Assembly (NCBI GenBank): GCA_964410505.1
Contig: CAYPGR010000005.1
Location: 16,924-80,923, forward strand
Length of the DNA: 64,000 nucleotides
From: UBA1361 sp041656375
GTDB taxonomy: Bacteria; Bacillota_I; Bacilli_A; RFN20; CAG-826
Reading direction: 5' to 3'
The notes beneath the pieces are model-generated. The model made no database searches, was not told the DNA's origin, and was given only the letters and a program-made list of their open reading frames with translations. Below, one piece after another: positions 54,008 to 62,548 of this stretch (positions are counted from its first letter, which is position 1; every line of letters begins with the position of its first letter). Position numbers and translations under genes: made by a program.

Positions 54008-55452
54008 TAGATATCCCCTAATTCATTAACCGCGACAATCCGCAAGAAGTTTGTGGTCCCGGTTCCCGTTGGCGTACCACCCGTAATAATGATATTATCT
54101 TTGGCTTTAAGCCCGAGTTGACGCATTTTTATGAGGGAAAAAGCTTCCATGTCTTCAATTAGTTGCGGTAATTTTTTCACAACGATACTAAAGACCCCAA
54201 AATAAGGGGCTACTTTCATGCCTGCATCAGCACTCGATGTAATCATGACAATTGGACATTTGGGCCGTGATTTGGAAATGCGTATTGCGCTATTTCCGGT
54301 CTCACTAAAACAGACAATGGCTTTGGCATCAATGAGATTAGCGGTTGAGGCAACACTTGTGGCAATTGCATCATTTCGTTCTTTTTTCGAATAGTTATAA
54401 CCAAAGTTTGCTAATTGCGTATAAGGCAAATATTCTTCCATTGTGATGGCAATCCGTTGTTGCATAGCAGCACTTTCAATTGGATATTGACCGCTTGCTG
54501 TTTCTGCACTAAGCATGACAGCATCGGCGCCTTCTTTAATGGCCGTTGCCACATCACTTACTTCTGCTCTTGTTGGAATTGGATTTGATTGCATACTATC
54601 AAGCATTTGGGTCGCGACAATCACGGGTTTTCCCACTTTGCGGCATTCCAAGATAATATCTGCTTGCATGACAGGTACGAGTTCAGGGGCAATTTCAACC
54701 CCCATGTCACCACGGGCAATCATGATCCCGTCGGCTTCGAGTAAGATATCTTTGACATTTTCCACGCCTTGCATGTTTTCGATTTTGGCGAAGACTTGAA
54801 TGTTATTTCCACCAAGGGAATTAAGATAGTTTTTAATATCAATAATATCTTGCTTTTCGCGGGTAAAACTAGCGGCGATCAAGTTAACTCCAGCTTTGAC
54901 GCCAAAGGCGATATCTTCTTTATCACGTTCGGAAAGTGACGGTAATTTAAGCCGGGCCGTTGGGATGTTTACGCCCTTTCGATCTTTAATCACATGGGTA
55001 TTAAAAGCTCTAGTCGTAATAATGCCGCCATTGCGATCGACTTCGATCACATCAAGACGAAGCTTTCCGTCATCAATTTTAATGGCGTCGCCAATTTTAA
55101 TATCATGCACCAAGTTTTCATAAGTGACGGAAAATTGGGTTGCGTTGCCGACGATATCATTCATGTAGATTTTAACGATGGAGTCTTTAATAATTTCGGC
55201 GCGACCACCAGCAAAATAGCGGCAGCGGATTTCGGGTCCGGCTGTATCGAGCATAATGGGAATGTAGATATGACGTTCCATTAATTTTTTGGAAATATCA
55301 ATGACTTTTTGATGGGATTCATAATTTCCATGCGAAAAGTTAACGCGCATGACATTCAGCCCGGCCTCAATTAAAGCCTCTACTTTCTCGAGTGTATTAC
55401 TAGCAGGACCAATAGTCGCGACGATTTTTGTTTTTTTGGAAATGTTTAACAT
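54007..55452 (-). CDS. pyk: Pyruvate kinase
   Basis: Makes pyruvate and ATP from phosphoenolpyruvate and ADP. The 481-residue enzyme starts at ATG 55452 with AGAGGTAAACAT upstream; an in-frame ATG at 55479 lies within the pfkA end and is not used. It has NFSHGNYESHQ, the catalytic Lys/metal segment FAKIENMQGVEN ... MIARGDMGVE, and MLSAETASGQYPIE, with the C-terminal domain. It lacks the C-terminal PEP-utiliser extension seen in Bacillus. It is 10 bp downstream of pfkA. Confidence 0.95.
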   Translation of the reverse strand: MLNISKKTKIVATIGPASNTLEKVEALIEAGLNVMRVNFSHGNYESHQKVIDISKKLMERHIYIPIMLDTAGPEIRCRYFAGGRAEIIKDSIVKIYMNDIVGNATQFSVTYENLVHDIKIGDAIKIDDGKLRLDVIEVDRNGGIITTRAFNTHVIKDRKGVNIPTARLKLPSLSERDKEDIAFGVKAGVNLIAASFTREKQDIIDIKNYLNSLGGNNIQVFAKIENMQGVENVKDILLEADGIMIARGDMGVEIAPELVPVMQADIILECRKVGKPVIVATQMLDSMQSNPIPTRAEVSDVATAIKEGADAVMLSAETASGQYPIESAAMQQRIAITMEEYLPYTQLANFGYNYSKKERNDAIATSVASTANLIDAKAIVCFSETGNSAIRISKSRPKCPIVMITSSADAGMKVAPYFGVFSIVVKKLPQLIEDMEAFSLIKMRQLGLKAKDNIIITGGTPTGTGTTNFLRIVAVNELGDI

Positions 55453-55462
55453 ATGTTTACCT

Positions 55463-56425
55463 CTATTTAAGTTTATCAATCACGTTAATCAGTTCACTTA
55501 AGTTTGGATTAACGACTTTAGTTGCTTCTTGCATGGGGGTACTCGCGAGTCGCCCATTAATCATCCCGACACAGACATTGGTGATATTTTTGGCAATCAG
55601 TTCGATAGCATAAATCCCAAGCCGAGCGGCCAGGACACGGTCGGCGGCCGATGGCGAACCACCACGTTGAATACGGCCTAAGACTTCGACTTTTGTATCA
55701 AATCCCGTTTGCTTAATGATTTTGTCACGGAAGGCGTTTAGATCACTAAATTGATTTTCACTCACAATGACAAGTGCATGGCGCGCACGGGAAAGATTAA
55801 TGTTCTTAAGGGTTTCAATGATTTCTTCTTCCGTTGGCCGATGTTCAGGAGAAATGATAAGATCAACCCCACAAGCGGTACCACTATATAACGCCAAGTC
55901 CCCACAACGGTTACCCATGACTTCAATAAGCGAGCAGCGGTGATGACTAGAAGAAGTATCACGGAGTTTGTCGACGGCCTCGGTAATTGTATTTAACGCG
56001 GTATCAAACCCAATCGTTTGTTCGGTACCCATCACATCATTATCGATTGTCCCCGGGATGCCGATGACGGCAATGCCATGGCGACTTAAAGCGTAGGCGC
56101 CACGATACGTACCGTCCCCGCCAATCACCACCAAATGGGTGATGCCATGGCTTTTAAGGATATAGGCAGCTTTGATGAGTGTTTCTTCTTGTCGAAACTC
56201 GGGGAAACGGCCAGTTTTAAGGATGGTTCCACCGCGCATTAAGATTTCGCTGACGAAAGTACGGTCTACTTTCATAATCTTTTCGTCAATAATGCCTTTA
56301 AAACCTTCAAAAATAGCATACATTTCAAAGTTATACATTAAGCCAGCCCGGACAACCGCCCGGATCGCAGCATTCATTCCTGGGGCGTCACCGCCAGATG
56401 TTAGGACTCCCACTTTAATTTGCAT
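55463..56425 (-). CDS. pfkA: 6-phosphofructokinase
   Basis: ATP-dependent phosphorylation of fructose 6-phosphate. The 320-residue protein starts at ATG 56425, chosen because GGGAG lies 7 bases upstream of it; the ATGs at 56431 and 56479 are too close to or upstream of that site. It has VGVLTSGGDAPGMNAAIRA, VIGGDGTYRGA, GIPGTIDNDV, and RGGSPSAADRV, all ATP-PFK motifs; the GGDGT form is the ATP type. It heads the operon pfkA-pyk-ROK. Confidence 0.96.
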   Translation of the reverse strand: MQIKVGVLTSGGDAPGMNAAIRAVVRAGLMYNFEMYAIFEGFKGIIDEKIMKVDRTFVSEILMRGGTILKTGRFPEFRQEETLIKAAYILKSHGITHLVVIGGDGTYRGAYALSRHGIAVIGIPGTIDNDVMGTEQTIGFDTALNTITEAVDKLRDTSSSHHRCSLIEVMGNRCGDLALYSGTACGVDLIISPEHRPTEEEIIETLKNINLSRARHALVIVSENQFSDLNAFRDKIIKQTGFDTKVEVLGRIQRGGSPSAADRVLAARLGIYAIELIAKNITNVCVGMINGRLASTPMQEATKVVNPNLSELINVIDKLK

Positions 56426-56465
56426 TTTCATTCTCCCGTCAGTAATTATTTTAACACGATTATTC

Positions 56466-56504
56466 GTTTTCGAGGACATACATTATGCTATAATGTCCTT
56501 ACAT
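56466..56504 (+). promoter_or_regulatory. Promoter for the dnaB-like gene, possibly leaderless
   Basis: TATAAT at 56489-56494 predicts a start of transcription near 56501, only about 4 bases before the ATG at 56505. There is no ribosome binding site in between. A -35 is not clear. The opposite strand serves pfkA from the same gap. Confidence 0.5.
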
Positions 56505-57737
56505 ATGCGGTTAGTGACAAGTAATGATTTTTATAGTATCAAAGTGAGAGGTTATGTGACGCCGTTACATCTCGATGTTTTGGATGTTCTCTATCAACCA
56601 ATTTTAGGTTTTGCTCCTACAAGTCTTTATCGCTATTTATATGCGACCAGGGATTTTCGGGCAGGAGACCCTTTATCTTTTAGTTTACTCACCCAACATC
56701 TCGGGTTCACCTATTCGCAAATTAGTGGGGCTCTAAGTCGATTAGAAGCGCTAGGCCTTTGTCGGACTTATTTAATCAAACGAAATGAATTTAGTGAATA
56801 TATCATTGAGTTATTGGCCCCCAAAGATCCGTCGGCGTTTAGTAATGACCAAATTTTTATTCATTTGCTAAGTGACACCTTAGGACCAAAACACACCCAA
56901 GATTTACTTAATCTTTTCGCTTTAGACGTTGCGACCACTATGGGTGATGAAGTTACCAGTGATTTTGCAGAAATTTATGGCTCACAAGTCAAAGAAATAA
57001 GTGGACAAGATCTCTGGCGGGGTGACCGTTTAGAAAATATCGTTGGGGGTGTTAAAATCCCCTTTGATGAAGCGCTCTTTTTTACGGTTTTGACGCGGAA
57101 AAGAAGCATTTTACCAACGGCTATTACCGCCAATGAATTAAAAGTTTTAAAACAAATTGCGGGCCTTTACAATTTAACTGAAGAGGCGCTTGCAGAACAA
57201 GTTGGCGATTATTACACGGCCGACAAACCGCTTGGCAGTCGGATTGACTTTACACTTGTGCAACAAAACCTACAAGAACTCATCAAATATCCAACCCTCA
57301 TCAAACCACTTCGGAGACGGAGAAAAATTGGCAAAGCAACCTCAGATAAAGCAAAATTAATCAATGATATGGAACTTCTTTCCCCCTTTGATTTTCTTAT
57401 CAGTCAAAATGAAGGCACTAAAGTGGCCCCCGCTGATGCAAAAATTCTTCAATTATTAGCGATCGACTACAATTTAACACCGCCGGTTATTAATGCTTTA
57501 ATTTATTACACATTACTCCATAATAATAATGAACTTATTCGCGCCTTAATCGAAAAAAATGCTAGTTTATTAGCCCGTAATAAAGTGACCTCAGCCCTTG
57601 ATGCGCTTGATACATTAGAACGACCGATTACAAAGAAAGATAAAACTTCCAAAGCAAAAGACGCAGCGGTTAGTGTTAAACCGGCGAGTGATGACACGAA
57701 TGATGATGCGATTTGGGATGAGTTAAAGAAAATCTAA
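56505..57737 (+). CDS. dnaB: DnaB/DnaD-like replication initiation protein
   Basis: A 410-residue protein with the Firmicute DnaB/DnaD-family layout: a winged-helix N-terminal domain (about 15-110: PLHLDVLDVLYQPILGF, FSYSQISGALSRLEALGL-like) and a C-terminal DnaD-type domain with the core LLAIDYNLTPPVINALIYYTLLHNN (about 325-350, split). It loads the helicase with DnaI and DnaD at origin and restart sites. An upstream in-frame start at 56172 lies inside pfkA on the other strand and is not used. It overlaps dnaI by one base. The name follows Bacillus usage (not the E. coli DnaB helicase). Confidence 0.82.
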   Translation: MRLVTSNDFYSIKVRGYVTPLHLDVLDVLYQPILGFAPTSLYRYLYATRDFRAGDPLSFSLLTQHLGFTYSQISGALSRLEALGLCRTYLIKRNEFSEYIIELLAPKDPSAFSNDQIFIHLLSDTLGPKHTQDLLNLFALDVATTMGDEVTSDFAEIYGSQVKEISGQDLWRGDRLENIVGGVKIPFDEALFFTVLTRKRSILPTAITANELKVLKQIAGLYNLTEEALAEQVGDYYTADKPLGSRIDFTLVQQNLQELIKYPTLIKPLRRRRKIGKATSDKAKLINDMELLSPFDFLISQNEGTKVAPADAKILQLLAIDYNLTPPVINALIYYTLLHNNNELIRALIEKNASLLARNKVTSALDALDTLERPITKKDKTSKAKDAAVSVKPASDDTNDDAIWDELKKI

Positions 57738-58621
57738 TGCAAAAATTTGATCTAAAACCTTCACGAGAAAACTTAGCGGCAATAAAGGAAGATATGCGCA
57801 AGGAAATTGAAGCATGTATTCCGCTACAACGGGAACTTGCGCTTTTAAAAGTAGATGAATTAACGATTTCAAATAGTCTCGGTGTCCTAAGTGATTATGT
57901 GCATACTTTAAAAGAGGTCGAAGCTTGCCGTCAAGCTGGTCGCTGTCTTCATGACAATCAGTATCATAATTATACCCTTCAATATCACCATCCCTTCATA
58001 AGTCTTGTGCCAACGGTTTGTCCTGTTTTCTTTGAAAAACAAACCTTGATGGCCAAGTTCGCTTATAAAGATTTTCCGCTTGAAATGCTTGAAATGAATG
58101 CTGAAAATCTCCCAACGAGACGCAGTTTTGCCCCTTTTGTGCGCGAACTAATTGCGATGTATCGCGGCAGTGTGAAAACGATCTTTGCTTATGGTGATCA
58201 CGGCATTGGTAAGCTTGAAACCGCCCTTCCTTTTTTAAAGAAAATTGTCCAAGAACAAAAAGATGTGACGGTTGGGGTTTTCCATTATCCAACCTTTATC
58301 CGCCAATATGCGGGTGATTATTATGCAAATAAAGCAACCATCGACCAATATATTGATTCCCTCACCGCCGTTGATTATCTAATCATTAATGATTTTGGGA
58401 ATGAAGAAACAAATAAACTTGTGCGAGAAGCCATTACCTTTCCGCTTATTACCGGCCGTATCCATCAAAAAAAGGCCACCATCTTCTTAAGTGAAATGTC
58501 ACTTTCGTCGATTAGTCGCCTTTATGACTTTAGCGGTAAAGATGTGCGTAGTCAACAAATCATTTCGACCATTACGCACGCGATTACGGAAGAAATTTTT
58601 CTGACTGGCACTAAAATTTAA
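57737..58621 (+). CDS. dnaI: DnaI-like helicase loader with altered Walker motifs
   Basis: A 294-residue homologue of the AAA+ helicase loader DnaI, identified by position after dnaB and by layout: an N-terminal region with Cys64, Cys70 and Cys95 (possible zinc site) and a C-terminal AAA+ domain. The Walker A reads GDHGIGKLE (153-161), with leucine in place of the Ser/Thr that coordinates magnesium. Walker B reads LIINDFGNE (215-223), Asn in place of the first Asp. ATP binding or hydrolysis may be impaired. It starts on the last base of the dnaB-like gene (TAATG) and overlaps the convergent mutM-coaE gene by 11 bp. Confidence 0.8.
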   Translation: MQKFDLKPSRENLAAIKEDMRKEIEACIPLQRELALLKVDELTISNSLGVLSDYVHTLKEVEACRQAGRCLHDNQYHNYTLQYHHPFISLVPTVCPVFFEKQTLMAKFAYKDFPLEMLEMNAENLPTRRSFAPFVRELIAMYRGSVKTIFAYGDHGIGKLETALPFLKKIVQEQKDVTVGVFHYPTFIRQYAGDYYANKATIDQYIDSLTAVDYLIINDFGNEETNKLVREAITFPLITGRIHQKKATIFLSEMSLSSISRLYDFSGKDVRSQQIISTITHAITEEIFLTGTKI

Positions 58622-59984
58622 GTGACTTAAACTTAGTGATTAAGTCGTCAATTGAACCGTCATTGATTAATATATAATCGAGTCGATGACGGTTTTTTAA
58701 ATACATGGCATCGGGATTAATCCCAAGTGTTTGCCCCCGTCTTAAAAGGTTTTCTTTTTGCCTTTCAAGACTCACTTCAACCCCGATGATAAAATCGAAA
58801 AGTTCATTAATTTTGAGGGAAAATACGAGCGGGACTTCAAAATAGAGGGTTTGACCCGGATGGCGTGCAATGATACTTTTTATTTTCTCTTTGACAAGCG
58901 GGTGAATATAGGCGTTTACAATTTTTAACGCTTCAGGATGTGCGAGGAGATGATTGCGTAAAAGCGTTAAATCAAATGCGCCATCTTTTAATAATGATAC
59001 ACCAAGTTTATTGGCTAATGTTTTCACCACCTGCATATCCTTATAAAGATCTTTGGCGAGGGTGTCGCTATCAAAAACGAGTCGGCCTTGACGCTTTAAA
59101 TAGTTGGCGATTACGGATTTGCCGGATGCTTTTAGGCCCGTGATGGCTATCGTTTTTGCTGCCCCGGGATTGCGTTGACAATGCGGACAAAAAGTTGTTC
59201 CGCGTCCGCCAACGAATATTTTTTTTATCCGAAAGTGGCAGTCACGGCAGTGAGACCCAGCTTGGCCATAAGCATAAAGTTGTTGTTGAAAGTTACCATG
59301 TACACCATTTGCGGGGGCGTAAGTCCGGACGGTAGTTCCTCCTTGATCAATCGCTGCTTTAAGAACAGCGATACTATGATTAATGATCAGTTTAACTTGG
59401 GGGAACGATAACTTATTACTGGGGTGAAGCGGATGAATTTTACTTAAATAAAGGACTTCATCGACATAAATATTACCAAGGCCACTCATCAGTTTCTGAT
59501 CAAGTAAGGATAGCTTAATCGGTGTTTGGCGTGATTTAAGCTTATTAAAATAGTCTTTTGGATTGATATCAAAAGGTTCAGGTCCAACATTTAAAAGTGA
59601 TTTTGTTTGGCGGAAAGTCTCTTTTGTCGCGAGTTCCATCTTGCCAAATTGACGGGAGTCATCATAACACAGTCGACGTCCATCCTTGAAGGTGAAAATA
59701 ACATGGGCGTAACGAGAATCCTCTTCATCTTGACCAACTTCAACAAAACGACCTTCCATCCGCAAATGCGAGAGCATGATTAAGTCATTATCAAAGGTGA
59801 AAATAAGATATTTTCCAATTCGTTCGACGATTTGAAAGGTTCGTCCAATCAAGGTAGCGATAAAGGTATCAACATCGCCTATAATAATGCCTTTTTTCCG
59901 CACCTCGACGCGTACAATTTCGCGCCCTGGAAGAAAAGTATTAAGGATCCGTTTTACCGTTTCGACTTCTGGTAATTCTGGCAT
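58611..59984 (-). CDS. mutM: Fused formamidopyrimidine-DNA glycosylase and dephospho-CoA kinase (MutM-CoaE)
   Basis: One 457-residue frame joins two normally separate neighbours. Residues 1-273 are MutM: catalytic MPELPEVETV start (Pro2, Glu3), HLRMEGRF, the Asn-containing GLGNIYVDEVL, and the zinc finger CRDC...CPHC (246-269). Residues 277-457 are CoaE: Walker A ITGLKASGKSVI (281-292), FDSDTLAKDL, FEVPLVFS, and a C-terminal LDYILINDGSIDDL. MutM excises oxidised purines and CoaE makes coenzyme A. CoaE lacks its own start codon and ribosome binding site; junction is RNPGAAKTIAI. It lies between polA and dnaI, the Bacillus order polA-mutM-coaE. Both halves keep their motifs. Confidence 0.92.
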   Translation of the reverse strand: MPELPEVETVKRILNTFLPGREIVRVEVRKKGIIIGDVDTFIATLIGRTFQIVERIGKYLIFTFDNDLIMLSHLRMEGRFVEVGQDEEDSRYAHVIFTFKDGRRLCYDDSRQFGKMELATKETFRQTKSLLNVGPEPFDINPKDYFNKLKSRQTPIKLSLLDQKLMSGLGNIYVDEVLYLSKIHPLHPSNKLSFPQVKLIINHSIAVLKAAIDQGGTTVRTYAPANGVHGNFQQQLYAYGQAGSHCRDCHFRIKKIFVGGRGTTFCPHCQRNPGAAKTIAITGLKASGKSVIANYLKRQGRLVFDSDTLAKDLYKDMQVVKTLANKLGVSLLKDGAFDLTLLRNHLLAHPEALKIVNAYIHPLVKEKIKSIIARHPGQTLYFEVPLVFSLKINELFDFIIGVEVSLERQKENLLRRGQTLGINPDAMYLKNRHRLDYILINDGSIDDLITKFKSLKF

Positions 59985-59992
59985 AGCTGCTC

Positions 59993-62548
59993 CTAACTCG
60001 CACTAAACCAAGTAGGTCCGACACTGACACCCACTTTTAGTTTAAGCGGTAGATCAAATACATTTTCCATGATCTCAACAATCTTTTTAATGATATGTTC
60101 TTCATCATGATGAAGGGCAAAAATGAGTTCGTCATGAACTTGCAGAATGAGCTTGGTTTGATAGTGATTTAAGGTCAAAAATTCATCAACTTTGATCATC
60201 GCGAGTTTAATTAAGTCGGCGGCACTCCCTTGGATTGGGGCATTCATCGCCGCCCGTTTAGCAAACTCACGGGTTTGATAATTCGGATCATTAATTTGGG
60301 GGAGGTACCGTTTTCGGCCCGTAATGGTCGTGACATAGCCTTTATCTTGGACCGTTTCAATAATTTTTTGACGGAACGTCCAAATCTCTGGATAGGCTTC
60401 AAAGAAAGCCTTGATAATTGCACGGGCTTCGGGGACACCAATTTCTAACTGTTCAGCCAGGCCAAAATCACTGATTCCATAAACAATTCCAAAGTTGACT
60501 GCTTTTGCTTTGCGGCGGGCAAAGTCAGGGTCTTCAAGCGGGAAGAGCCGTAATGCCGTTTCCGTATGAATGTCGCGGTCATGATTAAAGACCTCAATTA
60601 ATGGGGTCGCGTTGGCAATACAGGCTAATAAACGTAATTCAATTTGGCTATAATCAATGGAGAGTAAGGTTTCTTCACCCGCGTGAAATGCTTTGCGAAT
60701 TTCTTTTCCTTCCTCATTGCGGATACTGATATTTTGGAGGTTCGGATTTGTGCTACTTAGTCTTCCAGTCGTCGTTAAGGCTTGGTTGAAGGAAGAGTGA
60801 ATTTTCCCGTCGGGACAGATAAAAGGAATTAAGCCATCGATATAAGTCGAGATGATTTTTTGATATTTTCGATATTCAAGAAGAAGGGAAACAAGGGGAT
60901 GGTCATCTTTTAGCGCCGTTAAGACATCAACCGCTGTGGACCGTTTTTTATTGGCTTTAAGACCTAATTCATCAAATAGGACAACACCAACTTGTTGCGG
61001 CGAATTAATATTAAATTCATGGCCCGCTAAATGATAGATTTTTTGCGTTAAGTCTTCAAGAATCTTCTTATAATCGCGGCCAATGTCTTCAAGCACTTGT
61101 TGATCAACATGGAAACCAACCGTTTCCATTTTAACGAGTACTTTTTGGAGTGGTTTCTCAATTGTTAAATAGACGTCTTTGAGAGCCTCTTTTTCTAGTT
61201 TAAGCAGGCCTTCATTATAGATATTGGTGAGGTTTGAAACCAGGGTGATTTCGGGCCCATCATTTTCGCCATTCACATTAATGCCGTAATTAAGAAGAAG
61301 TGCCCCGATGTTGTTACTAATATTTGTGTCCACGACATAGGTGATAAGGGCTACGTCACAAAAGTCGCCATTTAAATGAATTCCGCTCTGGTTTAAGATA
61401 ACTGCGGCTCGCTTTAAATCATACGAATATTTCACAATCTCGTCCGCGGCAAACCAATGCGATAATTTTTTATCTTTAACGGCATTCTCATAAGAAATGG
61501 CATATACGATATGATCGACCATAAAGAAAAGGGTTTCAGCTTTTCCTTGATAGTAGTTTGTATCATTTAACTTGATATAAAAAGGGAGGGCTTTTGGTTT
61601 GACTGTTTTAACGTCCTCGCTACTTTCGATATGTTTGACTTCGATGGTCGTCGGTTTTTGGATAGCTTTGTAATTAAGTTGGTTAATAAATTGACGCATT
61701 TCATATTTATTCGCAAATTCATGGACCGCGGCACTTTCATAACCTTTATATTCATAAAAATCGAGACTATTTTTCACTGGGATATCGGTGATCAGTGTCG
61801 CTAAATATTTAGATTTCCGTGCCACGTCTTGATGCTCACGGATGTTTTCCCCGAGTTTGCCTTTAATGCCCTCGGCATTTTCAAGAATCGTTTCGAGATT
61901 ACCAAATTCTTTGAGAAGTTTTAAAGCGGTGATTTTACCAACCCCAGGGATGCCTTTTAGATTGTCACTCGCGTCACCAATGAGCCCTTTATAATCGGTC
62001 GCTTGGTGCGGCTCATAACCGAAGGTGGCAACAAGCGTTTCTGGTGTGACGGCCATGACATCACTTAATCCTTTGCGAATTAAACGGATTGTGACTTGCG
62101 GACTGACAAGTTGAAGATAATCTTGATCACTCGTATAAATATCAACAATATACCCCTCCCTTTCCGCTTTTCGCGCAAGGGTGGCGGCGATATCATCGGC
62201 TTCAAAGCCGTTAATTTCATGATGTGGAATTGAAAGTGCATCGAGAAATTCGCGGGCGATCGGGAATTGGATGATGAGTTCATCGGGTACTTTTTGACGA
62301 CCCGCTTTATATTCCTCATATTCTTCATGCCGAAATGTTTTTTCGCCGGTGTCAAAGGCGACAAAGAGATGATCTTCACTCTTCAGGTCATTAATAATCT
62401 TCGTTATCATATTTGCAAACGCGAAAATGGCGTTCGTCGGTAACCCGGCGGACGTCCGCATAATGTTTTCAGTACCAGCATAAGCGGTCGCGTAGTAGGC
62501 ACGGAAAAGAAGGCTATTGCCATCGATAATAATTAGTTTTTTAGTCAT
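59993..62548 (-). CDS. polA: DNA polymerase I
   Basis: A 851-residue polymerase used in repair and Okazaki fragment processing. Start ATG 62548 with AAAGGTATCAAC upstream; a longer frame from 62707 lies in dnaE. It has the 5'-3' exonuclease domain (DGNSLLFRAYYA, FEADDIAAT, GDASDNLKGIPG), a middle 3'-5' exonuclease-like domain in which proofreading Asp/Glu residues appear lost, as in Bacillus, and the polymerase palm (DYSQIELRLLA, KAVNFGIVYG, QVHDELIF). It lies 8 bp before mutM-coaE, and overlaps the dnaE end by 8 bp. Confidence 0.95.
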   Translation of the reverse strand: MTKKLIIIDGNSLLFRAYYATAYAGTENIMRTSAGLPTNAIFAFANMITKIINDLKSEDHLFVAFDTGEKTFRHEEYEEYKAGRQKVPDELIIQFPIAREFLDALSIPHHEINGFEADDIAATLARKAEREGYIVDIYTSDQDYLQLVSPQVTIRLIRKGLSDVMAVTPETLVATFGYEPHQATDYKGLIGDASDNLKGIPGVGKITALKLLKEFGNLETILENAEGIKGKLGENIREHQDVARKSKYLATLITDIPVKNSLDFYEYKGYESAAVHEFANKYEMRQFINQLNYKAIQKPTTIEVKHIESSEDVKTVKPKALPFYIKLNDTNYYQGKAETLFFMVDHIVYAISYENAVKDKKLSHWFAADEIVKYSYDLKRAAVILNQSGIHLNGDFCDVALITYVVDTNISNNIGALLLNYGINVNGENDGPEITLVSNLTNIYNEGLLKLEKEALKDVYLTIEKPLQKVLVKMETVGFHVDQQVLEDIGRDYKKILEDLTQKIYHLAGHEFNINSPQQVGVVLFDELGLKANKKRSTAVDVLTALKDDHPLVSLLLEYRKYQKIISTYIDGLIPFICPDGKIHSSFNQALTTTGRLSSTNPNLQNISIRNEEGKEIRKAFHAGEETLLSIDYSQIELRLLACIANATPLIEVFNHDRDIHTETALRLFPLEDPDFARRKAKAVNFGIVYGISDFGLAEQLEIGVPEARAIIKAFFEAYPEIWTFRQKIIETVQDKGYVTTITGRKRYLPQINDPNYQTREFAKRAAMNAPIQGSAADLIKLAMIKVDEFLTLNHYQTKLILQVHDELIFALHHDEEHIIKKIVEIMENVFDLPLKLKVGVSVGPTWFSAS

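Noticed and set aside
56172..56504. Long N-terminal extension of the dnaB-like gene
   Set aside because: It is antisense to pfkA, and the promoter at 56489-56494 lies inside it.
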